Shown: positions 52,257 through 62,305 of the stretch, one piece after another
How the letters are laid out: every line of letters starts with the position of its first letter
How positions within the stretch are numbered: position 1 is the stretch's first letter
Origin: Gammaproteobacteria bacterium
Lineage (GTDB): Bacteria > Pseudomonadota > Gammaproteobacteria > HTCC5015
Reading direction: 5' to 3'
NCBI GenBank assembly: GCA_013817245.1
Contig: JACDDA010000007.1
Span: forward strand, 62,001-126,000
Length of the DNA stretch: 64,000 bases
Translations under genes and position numbers: made by a program
Notes under the pieces: generated by a model
What the model was told of the DNA's origin: nothing
The model's database searches: none
Seen by the model: only the letters and a program-made list of their open reading frames with translations

Positions 52257-54869
52257 TTGCTAAACCATTTGGAATTGGCTTTGCTAAAAAAATTATCCCT
52301 CAAGTCAGACTGGATCATCGGTTTCGCTGTTGTCATCGTGCTCATCGTACTCGGTGGGTCTAATACTATTCGTGATCTTGAATGGGGCGCTTATAACACC
52401 GCAGTTTGGATCACACCGGATCGTCGTCCCAATCCACAAGTCGTCGTGGTTACCGTCGATGATGCCTCGATCAAGATGTTAGGTCGCTGGCCATGGACCC
52501 GCGATGAACTCACTACTATCACACGTAAACTCGATAATGCCGGCGCCACCGTTATTGGTTACACACTGCCCTTTGACGAACCGCAAAATCAACTCGCCTT
52601 GAGTGCGCTGAGTAATTATCGCGACAACGAAGTCGACAAAGACACGTTGCGCCTGCTCAATCTGGTTTTATTACAACTCAATACAGATCGTACCTTAGCT
52701 CACACCTTTAACCGCACCGGCAATGTTTTGTTATCCGTGCCTTATACCGCATTAACCAGCCGACCCGCCCGGCCCAGTAAATTGCCCACCATTATGCAGC
52801 CGCATGTGATTGAAGAATTGCTGTATCAAAAGGGTCAACATAATTGGTTCGCCGAATTTTTCCGTCCCAGCCGCACCATCAAAGTAGACGACATCATCGC
52901 GCCGGTAGGCGTCATTGGCCAAGCCGTGCGCGGCATCGGATTGGGCGTGGGACAACCGTCACTGGATGGTTTAAATGCGACCCGTCCCTTAATTGGCTTA
53001 CACGGCGATCATTACTTACCGTCTTTTGCCTTACAAGCCACTCGCTGGAGCAATGAATACCGCCAGAAAAAATTTGCGGTCACTTTTAAAGACGGCATTT
53101 TGTTAGATGGCAAAGCACTCATTACCGATAAACAATTCCGCGCTTATCCTATGTTTTATAAATGGAAAAATGATCAACCCCCTTTTCCTACATATTCTTT
53201 TGCGGATGTATTTACCGATCGCGTGCCGCCTGATGCTTTCCAAGGAAAAATTGTTTTAATCGGCGCAACCATTGCGCGCCTTGAAGCGCCCGTTAAAACG
53301 CCCATCGCCAGTCCGATGGCGCCCGTGTTTTTAGAAGCGAACACCATCTCCGCATTACTTAACGGCGATCTTTATAGCGTACCCAGTTGGGCAACGCCAG
53401 GACGTTACTTAGCGTTTGTCATTGTGTGTTTATATTTAATGTTGATCTTACCGCGACTCAGTTTATCCACCGGTCTCGCCATCAGCAGTTTGTTATTAGT
53501 TGTCTTATTAAATGTGCATTTTATTGAAATGACGATTTATGCCACCTGGTTCCCGTTGATGGGTCCGATTGTGGCGTTGATTGGCGGACATTTATTACTC
53601 ACCGCTAAACACTTAGTTGAAGCGCGCGTCGTGCGTTATCGTCAAGAATTATCCAACTCCAACAAATTACTCGGCCAATCTTATCAACTCCAAGCGCAGC
53701 TGGATTTAGCATTTGAAAAATATCGTATCTGCGATCCTAGCGATGAATTGTTTGGCCTGTTATACAACTTAGGTTTAGATTACGAACGCAAACGCCAATT
53801 CAACAAAGCCATCAACGTTTATAAACACATTCAAGAATATCAAGCCAAATACCGCGACATCGAAGAACGCATTAAAACTAATCTCAATACCAGTAACACC
53901 GTCGTGCTCGGCACCGGTGGCCAACGTAATGCGACTAATCATTCATTAGTAGCAGGCGAAGGCGTACAAAAACCTATGTTAGGTCGTTACCAAATTGAAA
54001 GTGAACTTGGACGCGGCGCAATGGGCATGGTTTATCTTGGCACGGATCCAAAAATTGGTCGCACCGTCGCCATTAAAACCATGGCGTTATCCGATGAATT
54101 CGACGCGGCACATTTAGAAGATGTTAAACAACGTTTCTTCCGTGAAGCAAAAACCGCCGGACGTTTAAATCATCCCAACATCGTCACCATTTATGACATT
54201 GGTGAAGAACACGATCTCGCTTATATCGCCATGGACTTCTTGCAAGGCAAAGACATGGCAAACTTCACCAAGCGCACCGAACTATTACCCATACCCGAAG
54301 TGATTAACGTCATCATTCAAGTCGCTAACGCGCTGGATTACGCACACAAACAAAAAATTGTGCATCGCGACATTAAACCCGCCAATATTATTTACGATAG
54401 ACGCGCAAAAAAACCCAGCGTTACCGACTTTGGTATCGCGCATTTAACAGACACCAGCAGAACTAAAACCGGCACCATCCTCGGTACGCCATCATTCATG
54501 TCCCCAGAACAACTCTCTGGTAAAAAAGTCGACGGACGTTCTGATTTATTTGCTTTAGGTGTAACGCTTTATCAACTCCTCACCGCCAGCCTGCCATTCA
54601 CCGGTGACTCTATTTCAGCATTAATGTATTGCATCACCAATGATCCACCGCGCGACATTTTAAAACTCCGCCCCGGTTTACCTATTTGCTTAAAACAAGT
54701 CATCGAAAAATCACTGGCTAAAGCACCCGAAGATCGTTTTCAAACCGGTCAAGAAATCGCCGTCGCATTACGTAAATGCATGCAATCCTTAAGCACCTTG
54801 CCCAATCGCAATAAAGACATGGGCGAAGCGCCGCATGAAACATTACAGCGACGTTCAAACGATTCGTAA
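52257..54869 (+). CDS. CHASE2-domain serine/threonine protein kinase
   Basis: An 870-residue transmembrane kinase. One N-terminal helix (about 18-38) leads to an extracytoplasmic CHASE2 sensor domain (about 40-370, with VVVVTVDDASIKMLGRWPW), three helices (about 380-445), a linker with TPR-like repeats (about 460-545), and a cytoplasmic Hanks-type kinase (about 578-845). Kinase motifs are GRGAMGMV, Lys607 in VAIKTM, HRDIKPANI (Asp705) and DFG (Asp724), so it should be active. Start is a TTG at 52257; in-frame ATG is absent for the first 70 codons, so the exact start is uncertain. Sensor on the N-terminal side is opposite to eukaryote-like PASTA kinases. Confidence 0.92.
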   Translation: MLNHLELALLKKLSLKSDWIIGFAVVIVLIVLGGSNTIRDLEWGAYNTAVWITPDRRPNPQVVVVTVDDASIKMLGRWPWTRDELTTITRKLDNAGATVIGYTLPFDEPQNQLALSALSNYRDNEVDKDTLRLLNLVLLQLNTDRTLAHTFNRTGNVLLSVPYTALTSRPARPSKLPTIMQPHVIEELLYQKGQHNWFAEFFRPSRTIKVDDIIAPVGVIGQAVRGIGLGVGQPSLDGLNATRPLIGLHGDHYLPSFALQATRWSNEYRQKKFAVTFKDGILLDGKALITDKQFRAYPMFYKWKNDQPPFPTYSFADVFTDRVPPDAFQGKIVLIGATIARLEAPVKTPIASPMAPVFLEANTISALLNGDLYSVPSWATPGRYLAFVIVCLYLMLILPRLSLSTGLAISSLLLVVLLNVHFIEMTIYATWFPLMGPIVALIGGHLLLTAKHLVEARVVRYRQELSNSNKLLGQSYQLQAQLDLAFEKYRICDPSDELFGLLYNLGLDYERKRQFNKAINVYKHIQEYQAKYRDIEERIKTNLNTSNTVVLGTGGQRNATNHSLVAGEGVQKPMLGRYQIESELGRGAMGMVYLGTDPKIGRTVAIKTMALSDEFDAAHLEDVKQRFFREAKTAGRLNHPNIVTIYDIGEEHDLAYIAMDFLQGKDMANFTKRTELLPIPEVINVIIQVANALDYAHKQKIVHRDIKPANIIYDRRAKKPSVTDFGIAHLTDTSRTKTGTILGTPSFMSPEQLSGKKVDGRSDLFALGVTLYQLLTASLPFTGDSISALMYCITNDPPRDILKLRPGLPICLKQVIEKSLAKAPEDRFQTGQEIAVALRKCMQSLSTLPNRNKDMGEAPHETLQRRSNDS

Positions 54870-54923
54870 TCTTAGTTTTTTACTGCATTTAACTTATTAC
54901 AAAATGTGAGCTGTTTTCTGCAA

Positions 54924-57008
54924 TTATTTTTTCTCAGCGCTTTCTTCTTTAGCCATAAATTGCTTTGCTTGCTCAAGGCCCGCTGCAGCCGCTTTTTGAA
55001 TCCATTTCATCTCCTCTGAATCATCACGCGGAACACCTTCGCCGCGGCCATACAACATCCCTAAATTATATTGTGCTGATGCATGATTTTGATCCGCTGC
55101 TTTTCGAAACCACTTATATGCCTCCACATAATCTTGAGCAACACCTTTTCCATCGTAATACATTACCCCTAAATTAAATTGAGCTGACGCATAACCCTGC
55201 TCTGCTGCTTTACGATACCATTTAGATGCTTGTAAAAAATCTTTCGTAACTCCTTTGCCTCGATCATACATTACCCCTAAATTATTTTGTGCTGCCGCAT
55301 AATTATGCTTTTCTGCTTTAAGATACCAATTCAACGCCTCAACAAAATCTTGCGGAACACCTTCGCCTCGGTCATACAGCATCCCTAAATGATATTGTTC
55401 TTGCGCTCCATTCTGCTCTGCAGCTTTACGATACCATTTATATGCCTCTACAAAATTTTGCGAAACACCTTCACCTCGACTATACATCTGTCCTAAATTA
55501 TATTGTGCTGAAGCATTATTTTGATCTGCAGCTTTCCGATACCATTTAGATGCCTCTACAAAATTTTGCGAAACACCTTCACCTCGACTATACATCTGTC
55601 CTAAATTATATTGTGCTGAAGCATTATTTTGATCTGCAGCTTTCCGATACCATTTAGATGCTTCTGCAAAATCTTCTGGGACTCCGTAACCCTCGTAATA
55701 CATTATCCCTAAATTATATTGTGCTGAAGCATCATTCTGCTCTGCTGCTTTACGATACCATTTATATGCTGCTACCAAATTTTGCGGAACACCTTCGCCT
55801 TGGCTATACATTACCCCTAAATTATATTGCGCTGAAGCATTATTTTGATCTGCAGCTTTCTGAAACCATACTAAGGCTTCTGCAAAATCCTGCGCAACAC
55901 CCTGCCCTTTGTAATACGTCAGCCCTACATTGAATTGCCCATCTCTATCATTCTGCTCTGCTGCTTTCCGGAACCATTTCAAAGCTTCTGTAAAATTTTG
56001 CGGAACGCCTTTACCTTTCGCGCACATCACTCCTAAATTCAATTGCGCTTTCACATTATTCTGCTCTGCTGCAATTCGATACCATTTAGATGCAGCTACA
56101 AAATCTTCTACAACACCTTGACCCTTCTCATGCATGCCTCCTAAATCATTTTGTGCGGCCGCGTAATTCTGCTCTGCTGCTTTTCCATACCATTTCAAGG
56201 CCTCTACAAAATCTTGTGGAACACCTTCGCCTCGAAAATACATAACCCCCAAATTATACTGAGCTAATACATTATTTTGATCTGCTGCTTTGCGAAACCA
56301 CTTATATGCCTGTGCAGAATCTTGTAAGGCGCTAGCATCTTTCAGATACATTAACCCTAAGCTAATTTGTGCTGCTTCATGATTCTGATCTGCAGCTTTT
56401 CGATACCATTTCAATGCTTCTCCAAAATTTTGCGGAATACCTTCTCCTCGGTCATACAACACTCCTAAATTATATTGGGCTTGTGCCATATTTTTTTCTG
56501 CTGCTTTACGATACCACTGCGAGGCCTCTACAGAATCTTGCAGAACACCTTCACCCCGATCATACAGTACCCCTAAATTATATTGTGCTTCTCCATGATT
56601 TTGATCTGCTGCCTTCTGAAACCATACCAAAGCTTCTGAAAAATCCTGCGCAACGCCTTGCCCTTTGTAATACATAAGCCCTAAATTAAATTGCGCTGAT
56701 GCATTACCATGATCGGCCGCTTTACGATACCATTTCAATGCCGTCACAAAATCTTGTGTAACGCCTTGACCTTCTGCATATATAAGGCCCAAATACACCT
56801 GTGCAATTATATTTTTGTTTTCAGCAAGCTGTAAAAATAATTTTAGAGCTTGCTTATACTGTTTTTCATCATAAGTATTAATAGCTTTTTTTAATTCAGC
56901 AGAAGTATCTAATAATATTTTAGAATTTATCGCATCGTTTTCAACAGCGAGAGCTAAAGCACTATTTGCCAGCATAAAGATATAACAGATTAATTTTTTA
57001 AATCGCAT
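54924..57008 (-). CDS. Exported Sel1-repeat protein
   Basis: A 694-residue protein made almost wholly of about 18 Sel1/TPR-like repeats of 36 residues, consensus EALKWYRKAADQNNASAQYNLGVMY with G-x-GVPQDF endings (shown in parts). A signal peptide (RFKKLICYIFMLANSALALA) directs export. Such solenoids bind protein partners. Start 57008 has AGGG upstream; the frame to 57083 is unlikely. It is convergent with the CHASE2 kinase. Repeats 11 and 12 are identical at DNA level, showing recent expansion. Partner unknown. Confidence 0.88.
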   Translation of the reverse strand: MRFKKLICYIFMLANSALALAVENDAINSKILLDTSAELKKAINTYDEKQYKQALKLFLQLAENKNIIAQVYLGLIYAEGQGVTQDFVTALKWYRKAADHGNASAQFNLGLMYYKGQGVAQDFSEALVWFQKAADQNHGEAQYNLGVLYDRGEGVLQDSVEASQWYRKAAEKNMAQAQYNLGVLYDRGEGIPQNFGEALKWYRKAADQNHEAAQISLGLMYLKDASALQDSAQAYKWFRKAADQNNVLAQYNLGVMYFRGEGVPQDFVEALKWYGKAAEQNYAAAQNDLGGMHEKGQGVVEDFVAASKWYRIAAEQNNVKAQLNLGVMCAKGKGVPQNFTEALKWFRKAAEQNDRDGQFNVGLTYYKGQGVAQDFAEALVWFQKAADQNNASAQYNLGVMYSQGEGVPQNLVAAYKWYRKAAEQNDASAQYNLGIMYYEGYGVPEDFAEASKWYRKAADQNNASAQYNLGQMYSRGEGVSQNFVEASKWYRKAADQNNASAQYNLGQMYSRGEGVSQNFVEAYKWYRKAAEQNGAQEQYHLGMLYDRGEGVPQDFVEALNWYLKAEKHNYAAAQNNLGVMYDRGKGVTKDFLQASKWYRKAAEQGYASAQFNLGVMYYDGKGVAQDYVEAYKWFRKAADQNHASAQYNLGMLYGRGEGVPRDDSEEMKWIQKAAAAGLEQAKQFMAKEESAEKK
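55443..55658 (-). repeat. Exact 108-bp tandem duplication in the Sel1 gene
   Basis: 55443-55550 and 55551-55658 appear identical by eye over three 36-base codon-rows, equal to one Sel1 repeat unit of 36 codons. Neighbouring units differ at many positions, so this pair arose recently by slippage or unequal recombination. Confidence 0.85.
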
Positions 57009-57609
57009 ATAAGCCCTAGGTTTTAAAATCACAATCACTTCCGTATATTTCATCCTTGTTATGATGGCATGAATTTTACCCATATTTTTATCTGATGCAC
57101 CAATTTAAATAAACCGATCTTCAATTCTTTTCATAAGCAGTTCGAATAAAGTCTCATGCGCCAACACAATCTGAGAGGAATGGCTGGGGTCTTCCCGGGG
57201 GTTGCCTGTAAATATCAGGCTCTATCCAGAGTTACATTTTAATTAGCCGGCGCATGCTTTTTAACGTGTATATGAAACGAAGCGACAACGCCCGTTATGG
57301 TGTGCCGAGTTGTGTTTAAGGGGTAACGGCACATGAACAGGGATGTTCAGGTGAGCCGAGCCGCGATAGGACATCGCGTCTCGGCGACGCGTCAGCCTTT
57401 AAAGATAACGAAGAAATACTGGAATGGAATTTCATTCCATTCCAGTACGTGACATCGGGAAAGTATTTTTTGGTGACTTTTTGTTACGACCGCAGATTTT
57501 TGCTCCTGCAAAATCCGCATTCATGCCATCCATGGCAATCAAAAGTTACTCGCTGTAGTCGCGCAGCGACGAGCGAAACGCTTTTAAATGTTACAAATAA
57601 ACTAAAAAC
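57009..57609. other. Gene-free stretch with hairpin element C
   Basis: About 600 bases. The first 280 hold only the Sel1 gene promoter side and a small GCCTG/CAGGC hairpin (about 57205-57221). The rest is the 295-bp element at 57291-57585. No credible protein gene. Confidence 0.65.
57291..57585 (+). repeat. Modular hairpin element C with GGA-loop stem-loops
   Basis: Shares both ends with element A at 33075-33369. Stem-loops: GAAC-AGGGAT-GTTC (about 57340-57353), CGCGAT-AGGAC-ATCGCG (57362-57378), a 14-bp stem with TTC loop (57417-57447), and a terminal GTCGC/GCGAC hairpin. It lacks the two middle GGA hairpins of A but has the AGGA-tetraloop/ATGGAT module inserted, reversed, within the hairpin that is intact in A. 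Stem sequences differ from A with pairing kept. Confidence 0.85.
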
Positions 57610-57966
57610 TTAAACCCTCGTCGCCCGAATAAACAACGGTAACCATGTCAGTAACAACACCATCGCCGATACAAAATTCACCCATGTCATCCACTGCATT
57701 TTTGCTTGAATCTCAGCCGCTGCTTCTGCTTTGAAAACCTGACACATTAAAACATCCAACATCACGACCATAAATAAAACCGGCGCAATGGCGGGTACAA
57801 ATATACCCAAGGCAAAACCCCAGCCTTCGGCAGGCCGAAACACGGCCGTATAAACAGCAGCGAGGCTCGTACTCCAACACATGGCTAATAGCGCTAGGCG
57901 CAGAAAGCCCAGTTGTTGCAGTCGGACGCGTACGGTAAAAGCAGGCGGTGTTGGTGATGTGGTCAT
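57610..57966 (-). CDS. Small unknown membrane protein
   Basis: A 118-residue protein with three hydrophobic helices (about 22-42, 48-70, 92-112). The start follows AAGGAGTCTTTAT, a strong ribosome-binding site. No family recognised. It is divergent from the diguanylate cyclase gene by 34 bases to the nearest possible start and ends 24 bases before hairpin element C. Function unknown. Confidence 0.65.
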   Translation of the reverse strand: MTTSPTPPAFTVRVRLQQLGFLRLALLAMCWSTSLAAVYTAVFRPAEGWGFALGIFVPAIAPVLFMVVMLDVLMCQVFKAEAAAEIQAKMQWMTWVNFVSAMVLLLTWLPLFIRATRV

Positions 57967-58054
57967 ATAAAGACTCCTTATATTGAATTGGGCTTAAACA
58001 TTGGCGGCAAGAGGCCGATTATACCGACTGAGCTTCTTTAATACTGGTCTAGTC

Positions 58055-59662
58055 ATGGTTGAAACGGTCGACGACGAATTGGAAATCAATAAGTGGAAGA
58101 ATCGCTATTTTGCTGCTTTAGAGGAGCAAGAAGCGGGCGACGTGCGCTGGCAACAAACCGGTAGCGCGCTAACGGATGCTTTGGATGCCAGTATGCAGGC
58201 GTGGTGGTTAAATGCACCGCGTGCTGAGCGTATTTTAAAAAGATTACGAAAATTCCCTGCGGATAGTCAATGGTACACCGCGGTGCGCGAGATCAATCAA
58301 TTCGCGGCACAGCAACAAGAACAACGTGAACAAATCAGCGAGGTCTTTATTGATTGTTGCAAAGCATTGCTGGATCTTGCTTTGCAACAGAAAGTTTCTT
58401 TTGGGCAAAAATATCGTTTGAATCGTTTATACAAACAACTTAGCAAGTCTGGCTTGTCGATAGAAAATATCAGTGCTTTATTACAACAAATTTTAGAGCA
58501 CTGGCCAAAAACTACCTTGCCCCTTCATCAAGAGCGTGCACCCGACAATGATCATTTAATAGATGATGCAAAACTAGACGCATTGGATACGACTTACACA
58601 CAAACTAATTCAGCGGCCTTAAATCTAGATTCCGAAACGCTAGAGAATGCTTTACAGATTTGTCGTAAGTTAGTGCAGAAGTGTCAAGAAACCGGTGTTT
58701 CGCCCAGCACGATTAATGGTTTGCAAGCGTGGTTAGAAACGCCTACTAATTTGCCGGGTTTATTACATACCATTACTGATGCGTTTAATGAAGCGCTGCA
58801 AACGACTCAACAAGAATTCAGTGGATTTTTACAAGATATTAATGCGCGCTTGGCAGAGTTTCGCCAATTAATTAATCAAAGCCAAGTGGCCGGCAAAGAA
58901 AGCTTGTCTGACTCTAGTCATTTACACGATGCTTTACGTACGCATATAGAAACGATTAATCACAATGTCAGCACCGCTAAAAATCTCGACGGTTTGAAAC
59001 AAGCGATTAATGCTCATCTGGCGCAAATCGAACACGCCATGACGCATTTCCAAGAAAAACAAAACTCGCGTGATCATGAGTTACACGACAAGGTCAGCAC
59101 TTTATTTTCGCGCTTAGATAAAATGGAACAACAATCCACACAACTCTTAAGTGAACTCACGGAAACGCGGGCGCAACATCAACTAGACAGTTTAACTAAA
59201 GTGCCTAATCGACAAACCTTGGATGAACGTTTAAAACACGAAGTCATGCAAGCGCAATTGCACAATAAGAGTTTAGTGTTAGCGGTACTGGATGTAGATT
59301 TTTTCAAAAAAGTTAACGATCAATACGGTCATTTAGCCGGAGACAAAGTGTTACGCGCGGTGGGCAAAGTGTTAAACAAAAATTTACGACCGAATGATTT
59401 TGTGGCGCGCTACGGCGGCGAAGAATTTGTCATGCTAATGCCACATACACCGATGGAAGCAGCCACGCATGTGTGTGAACGTTTAAGATTAGCCATTGCA
59501 GACTGCCCTTTTCATTCACGCGGCGCGCGCGTGCCCATCACTGTGAGCATGGGCATCACGGACTATCGTATGGGAGAAACGCCGGAGCAATGTTTTAAAC
59601 GTGCAGATCAAGCGCTTTATCAAGCCAAAAACACCGGCCGCAATCGTGTTGTTAGCGGCTAA
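58055..59662 (+). CDS. Diguanylate cyclase (GGDEF)
   Basis: A 535-residue c-di-GMP synthase. The N-terminal two thirds (1-360) is helical with a long coiled coil before the catalytic domain and no membrane helix, so it is cytoplasmic. The GGDEF domain is at about 370-530: active-site GGEEF at 454-458, and an intact inhibitory I-site RPND at 445-448, five residues before it. Thus product feedback inhibition is expected. Start ATG 58055 is preferred to a TTG at 58001; neither has a strong ribosome-binding site. No EAL domain. Confidence 0.93.
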   Translation: MVETVDDELEINKWKNRYFAALEEQEAGDVRWQQTGSALTDALDASMQAWWLNAPRAERILKRLRKFPADSQWYTAVREINQFAAQQQEQREQISEVFIDCCKALLDLALQQKVSFGQKYRLNRLYKQLSKSGLSIENISALLQQILEHWPKTTLPLHQERAPDNDHLIDDAKLDALDTTYTQTNSAALNLDSETLENALQICRKLVQKCQETGVSPSTINGLQAWLETPTNLPGLLHTITDAFNEALQTTQQEFSGFLQDINARLAEFRQLINQSQVAGKESLSDSSHLHDALRTHIETINHNVSTAKNLDGLKQAINAHLAQIEHAMTHFQEKQNSRDHELHDKVSTLFSRLDKMEQQSTQLLSELTETRAQHQLDSLTKVPNRQTLDERLKHEVMQAQLHNKSLVLAVLDVDFFKKVNDQYGHLAGDKVLRAVGKVLNKNLRPNDFVARYGGEEFVMLMPHTPMEAATHVCERLRLAIADCPFHSRGARVPITVSMGITDYRMGETPEQCFKRADQALYQAKNTGRNRVVSG

Positions 59663-59735
59663 TATATAAATAGACTCGCCTAAAACCCTATCATCGGGTT
59701 ACTATCGCGCCCGTCACACCACTACGCCGTCACTC

Positions 59736-60689
59736 ATGTTTGAATTATTAACGCCAGATATCGCTTGGGTCATGATCGCCACTCTTGAAGTATTGTTGGT
59801 GGCTGGCATTGCGTATCTGCTATTAAATAAAAAATCCGCTCAACCTTTACCTTTATCAATACGCGAAAATTTAGTGCATGCGAGCTGGGCACTATTTTTT
59901 ATCTGCCTACCTTTATTAGCAAATCAAAATGGCGCGTTGCTGCTGTACGCGTTGCTAAGTTATTTTTGTTTTAAAGATTATTTAAACGTATTACCCCCCA
60001 AACCGCTTGATAGCCGTCTCGTATTTTGGGCTTTGCTGTGTGTCCCTTTACAATATGGCTTGATCGCAAGTCAATGCAGCTTACCGATTTTAGTGCTTGC
60101 TAGTTTCACGTGGTTTATTTTATTAGGCTTGCGCACTATTAGTATTCAAGGCGCAGAGGATTTTTTGAAAACTTGGCTGTTTATGAGTTTCGGCGCGGTG
60201 TTATGTGTTTATAGTCTTAGTCATTTCGCATTGCTCATTACTCAAATACAAAGCCTTGCAAGTGCTTTGATTTTTTATATGTTGCTATTGTGTTTATTTT
60301 ATCGCGCAACGCAACGCGGCTTACAACGTTATCACCATCGCTGGCCGATTAATGTTCCGTTGCAAGCAACCGAAGACAGCGAAAAGTCGCTATTGAGTTT
60401 GGGTTATTGGGATCCTATTTTACTTGCGGGCTTATTAACCATCATCGCAGGCGTTTTGATCGCGCCGATATTTACACCTTTAACACTCATTGAATCCATG
60501 TTGACTAGTAGCAGCTTGGTGTGTGCGTATCAGATAGTAGATAGTTTATTGTTGGCTTTACACCAAGATCAAAATGCAAAACTCCATCGCGGCATTTTCC
60601 CGCACGGCTGGTGTTTTAAACATACTCAACATTTCGCGGCGATGGCAACTTTGTTGTATTACTTGTACTGGGGTTTTTGGTCAGCGTGA
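59736..60689 (+). CDS. Polytopic membrane protein, degenerate CdsA-like
   Basis: A 317-residue protein with about eight hydrophobic helices. Layout and neighbour recall the phosphatidate cytidylyltransferase-like proteins paired with acyltransferases in Pseudomonas. However, the CdsA signature near the C-terminus (normally K-D-x-G..PGHGGVLDRxD) reads only LHRGIFPHGWCFKHTQ, lacking the catalytic aspartates. So either the family call is wrong or the enzyme is inactive. Its stop overlaps the next gene (GTGA). Confidence 0.6.
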   Translation: MFELLTPDIAWVMIATLEVLLVAGIAYLLLNKKSAQPLPLSIRENLVHASWALFFICLPLLANQNGALLLYALLSYFCFKDYLNVLPPKPLDSRLVFWALLCVPLQYGLIASQCSLPILVLASFTWFILLGLRTISIQGAEDFLKTWLFMSFGAVLCVYSLSHFALLITQIQSLASALIFYMLLLCLFYRATQRGLQRYHHRWPINVPLQATEDSEKSLLSLGYWDPILLAGLLTIIAGVLIAPIFTPLTLIESMLTSSSLVCAYQIVDSLLLALHQDQNAKLHRGIFPHGWCFKHTQHFAAMATLLYYLYWGFWSA

Positions 60690-61450
60690 AAACACACATT
60701 TTACAATGGCTAGATCAAGTCGCATGGCGCTATATGGTGCGCACTATAGGCTTTTTAATCAGCAGTTGGCGCATCAGCGGCTTACAACATTTGCCGGTAC
60801 CGGGTCCTGCAGTTTTATTAGTCAATCCTTGTTCACGCTTTGAATTACATGTTTTATTAGCAAGCTTGCCGCCCGCTTACAGTGCACTGGTTGAGATTGC
60901 ATCTTTGCACGCCGAACTTGATTCGCCTTCTAAACGTGCTAAGGCGATGCGTGAATCGTTAGAATTACTCGATAACGATATTGAATTACCCGCCGATGGT
61001 TTAACTTTATTAATTCAACACAGCCAAGATATTTTAAGTGCAGGACATGCCTTATTAATTTTTACCGATCATCGTCATCCGCCGAATCATTCGCGGCTAA
61101 CGGTTTTATTTGATTGGTTAAGCGCGAATTATCCACACGCACCGATTGTGCCTATTACTTTGCGCGGCTTACACCAAGCCGGCGTCCAACAAGAAGGACA
61201 TTTAGCGCCGCGTTTATTTGATATGCGGATTGGCGAAACTTATTTTCTACAAGCAGATGTCGTGTATTTAGAAACTGCGATTCAATATCCCGATGACGAT
61301 ATTACGTTGATTAGTACTAACAATCTCGATCTCAACATCGATGAACAGTTAGCAACGCGTCAAATAAATACAATGTTAGATACGCAGCAAGAAAGCTATT
61401 TACAAACTATCGCTTTAACGACTCAAATATTGCCGACTGACGAGGGATAA
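60686..61450 (+). CDS. PlsC-like acyltransferase, degenerate motifs
   Basis: A 254-residue protein resembling 1-acylglycerol-3-phosphate acyltransferases in layout. [23 protein letters not shown] aligns with motif I, but the catalytic H-x4-D is replaced (N-P-C-S-R-F-E). Motif III reads FTDHRHP in place of [15 protein letters not shown] resembles motif IV. Catalysis by the usual mechanism is unlikely. GTG start at 60686 overlaps the previous stop by four bases. The 3' end overlaps msrA convergently by 28 bases. Confidence 0.6.
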   Translation: MKTHILQWLDQVAWRYMVRTIGFLISSWRISGLQHLPVPGPAVLLVNPCSRFELHVLLASLPPAYSALVEIASLHAELDSPSKRAKAMRESLELLDNDIELPADGLTLLIQHSQDILSAGHALLIFTDHRHPPNHSRLTVLFDWLSANYPHAPIVPITLRGLHQAGVQQEGHLAPRLFDMRIGETYFLQADVVYLETAIQYPDDDITLISTNNLDLNIDEQLATRQINTMLDTQQESYLQTIALTTQILPTDEG

Positions 61451-62076
61451 CAAATCCCGGTACCGCCCAAACCACAATAACCGCCAGGATTTTTGGCTAA
61501 ATATTGTTGATGATAATCTTCGGCAAAATAAAATACCGGCGCTAATACTAATTCTGTTGTAATCGCATTTTTACCGGCAGCACTTAATGCGCTTTGATAA
61601 TCTGCTGCACTCTCTTGCGCTGTCATTAATTGTTCGGCATTGCTGCAATAAATCCCTGAACGATATTGCGTGCCACGATCATTGCCTTGTTGCATACCTT
61701 GGGTAGGATCATGACTTTCCCAAAACACAGTTAACAATTGCGCAAAACTGACTTGCTGTGGATCATAAAGTACGCGCACCACTTCATTGTGGCCGGTTAA
61801 TCCCGAACACACTTCTTCATAAAGAGGATTTGGCGTGTAACCACCCGCATAACCCACAGCGGTAACTTGTACGCCGGACACTTGCCAAAAACGGCGTTCA
61901 GCGCCCCAAAAACATCCTAAACCAAACACAACTTCTACCCACTCGCTAGGATACGGCGGTAACAACGCGCGACCATTCACGTAATGTTTATTCGTAATCG
62001 TTAACGGTGTAGCGCGGCCACGTAACGCCTGTTCTGGTGCAGGCAAAACGGCGGCGTACTCTGCAGATTTCCACAT
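61423..62076 (-). CDS. msrA: Peptide methionine sulfoxide reductase A
   Basis: A 217-residue enzyme reducing methionine-S-sulfoxide. Catalytic Cys55 is in [36 protein letters not shown] and the [25 protein letters not shown] tail with recycling cysteines are typical. The N-terminal extension of about 45 residues is like E. coli MsrA. The start at 62076 (MWKSAEYA) is preferred to 62115. Stand-alone gene. Confidence 0.95.
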   Translation of the reverse strand: MWKSAEYAAVLPAPEQALRGRATPLTITNKHYVNGRALLPPYPSEWVEVVFGLGCFWGAERRFWQVSGVQVTAVGYAGGYTPNPLYEEVCSGLTGHNEVVRVLYDPQQVSFAQLLTVFWESHDPTQGMQQGNDRGTQYRSGIYCSNAEQLMTAQESAADYQSALSAAGKNAITTELVLAPVFYFAEDYHQQYLAKNPGGYCGLGGTGICYPSSVGNI

Positions 62077-62305
62077 AAATGACTCTCTTTTAGCGAAGGG
62101 TTGCTTGGCAACCACAAGTGAGCAAGCATCAGAAGCGCTTGCTAAGGTTATAGGCCTAATCTAGACTGCCGGCCGGTCAGAAAGTTGTGTCCTTAGCCGT
62201 GTTTATTAACCCACGCTCGGATTCTAGCCTTATTAAAACCCGCGTGGTCACTCTGGGTGACGGAATCTCGCGAATCCTCATTCAATAACTTACGGATTTC
62301 TACCC

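Noticed and set aside
54965-56677. Plus-strand frames opposite the Sel1 gene and CRISPR-like periodicity
   Set aside because: The 108-bp period is three times 36 codons of Sel1 repeats on the minus strand; repeats are not separated by unique spacers, so not CRISPR.
60574-60843. Plus-strand 89-codon frame across the CdsA-like/PlsC-like junction
   Set aside because: Out of frame with both real genes and without its own ribosome-binding site.
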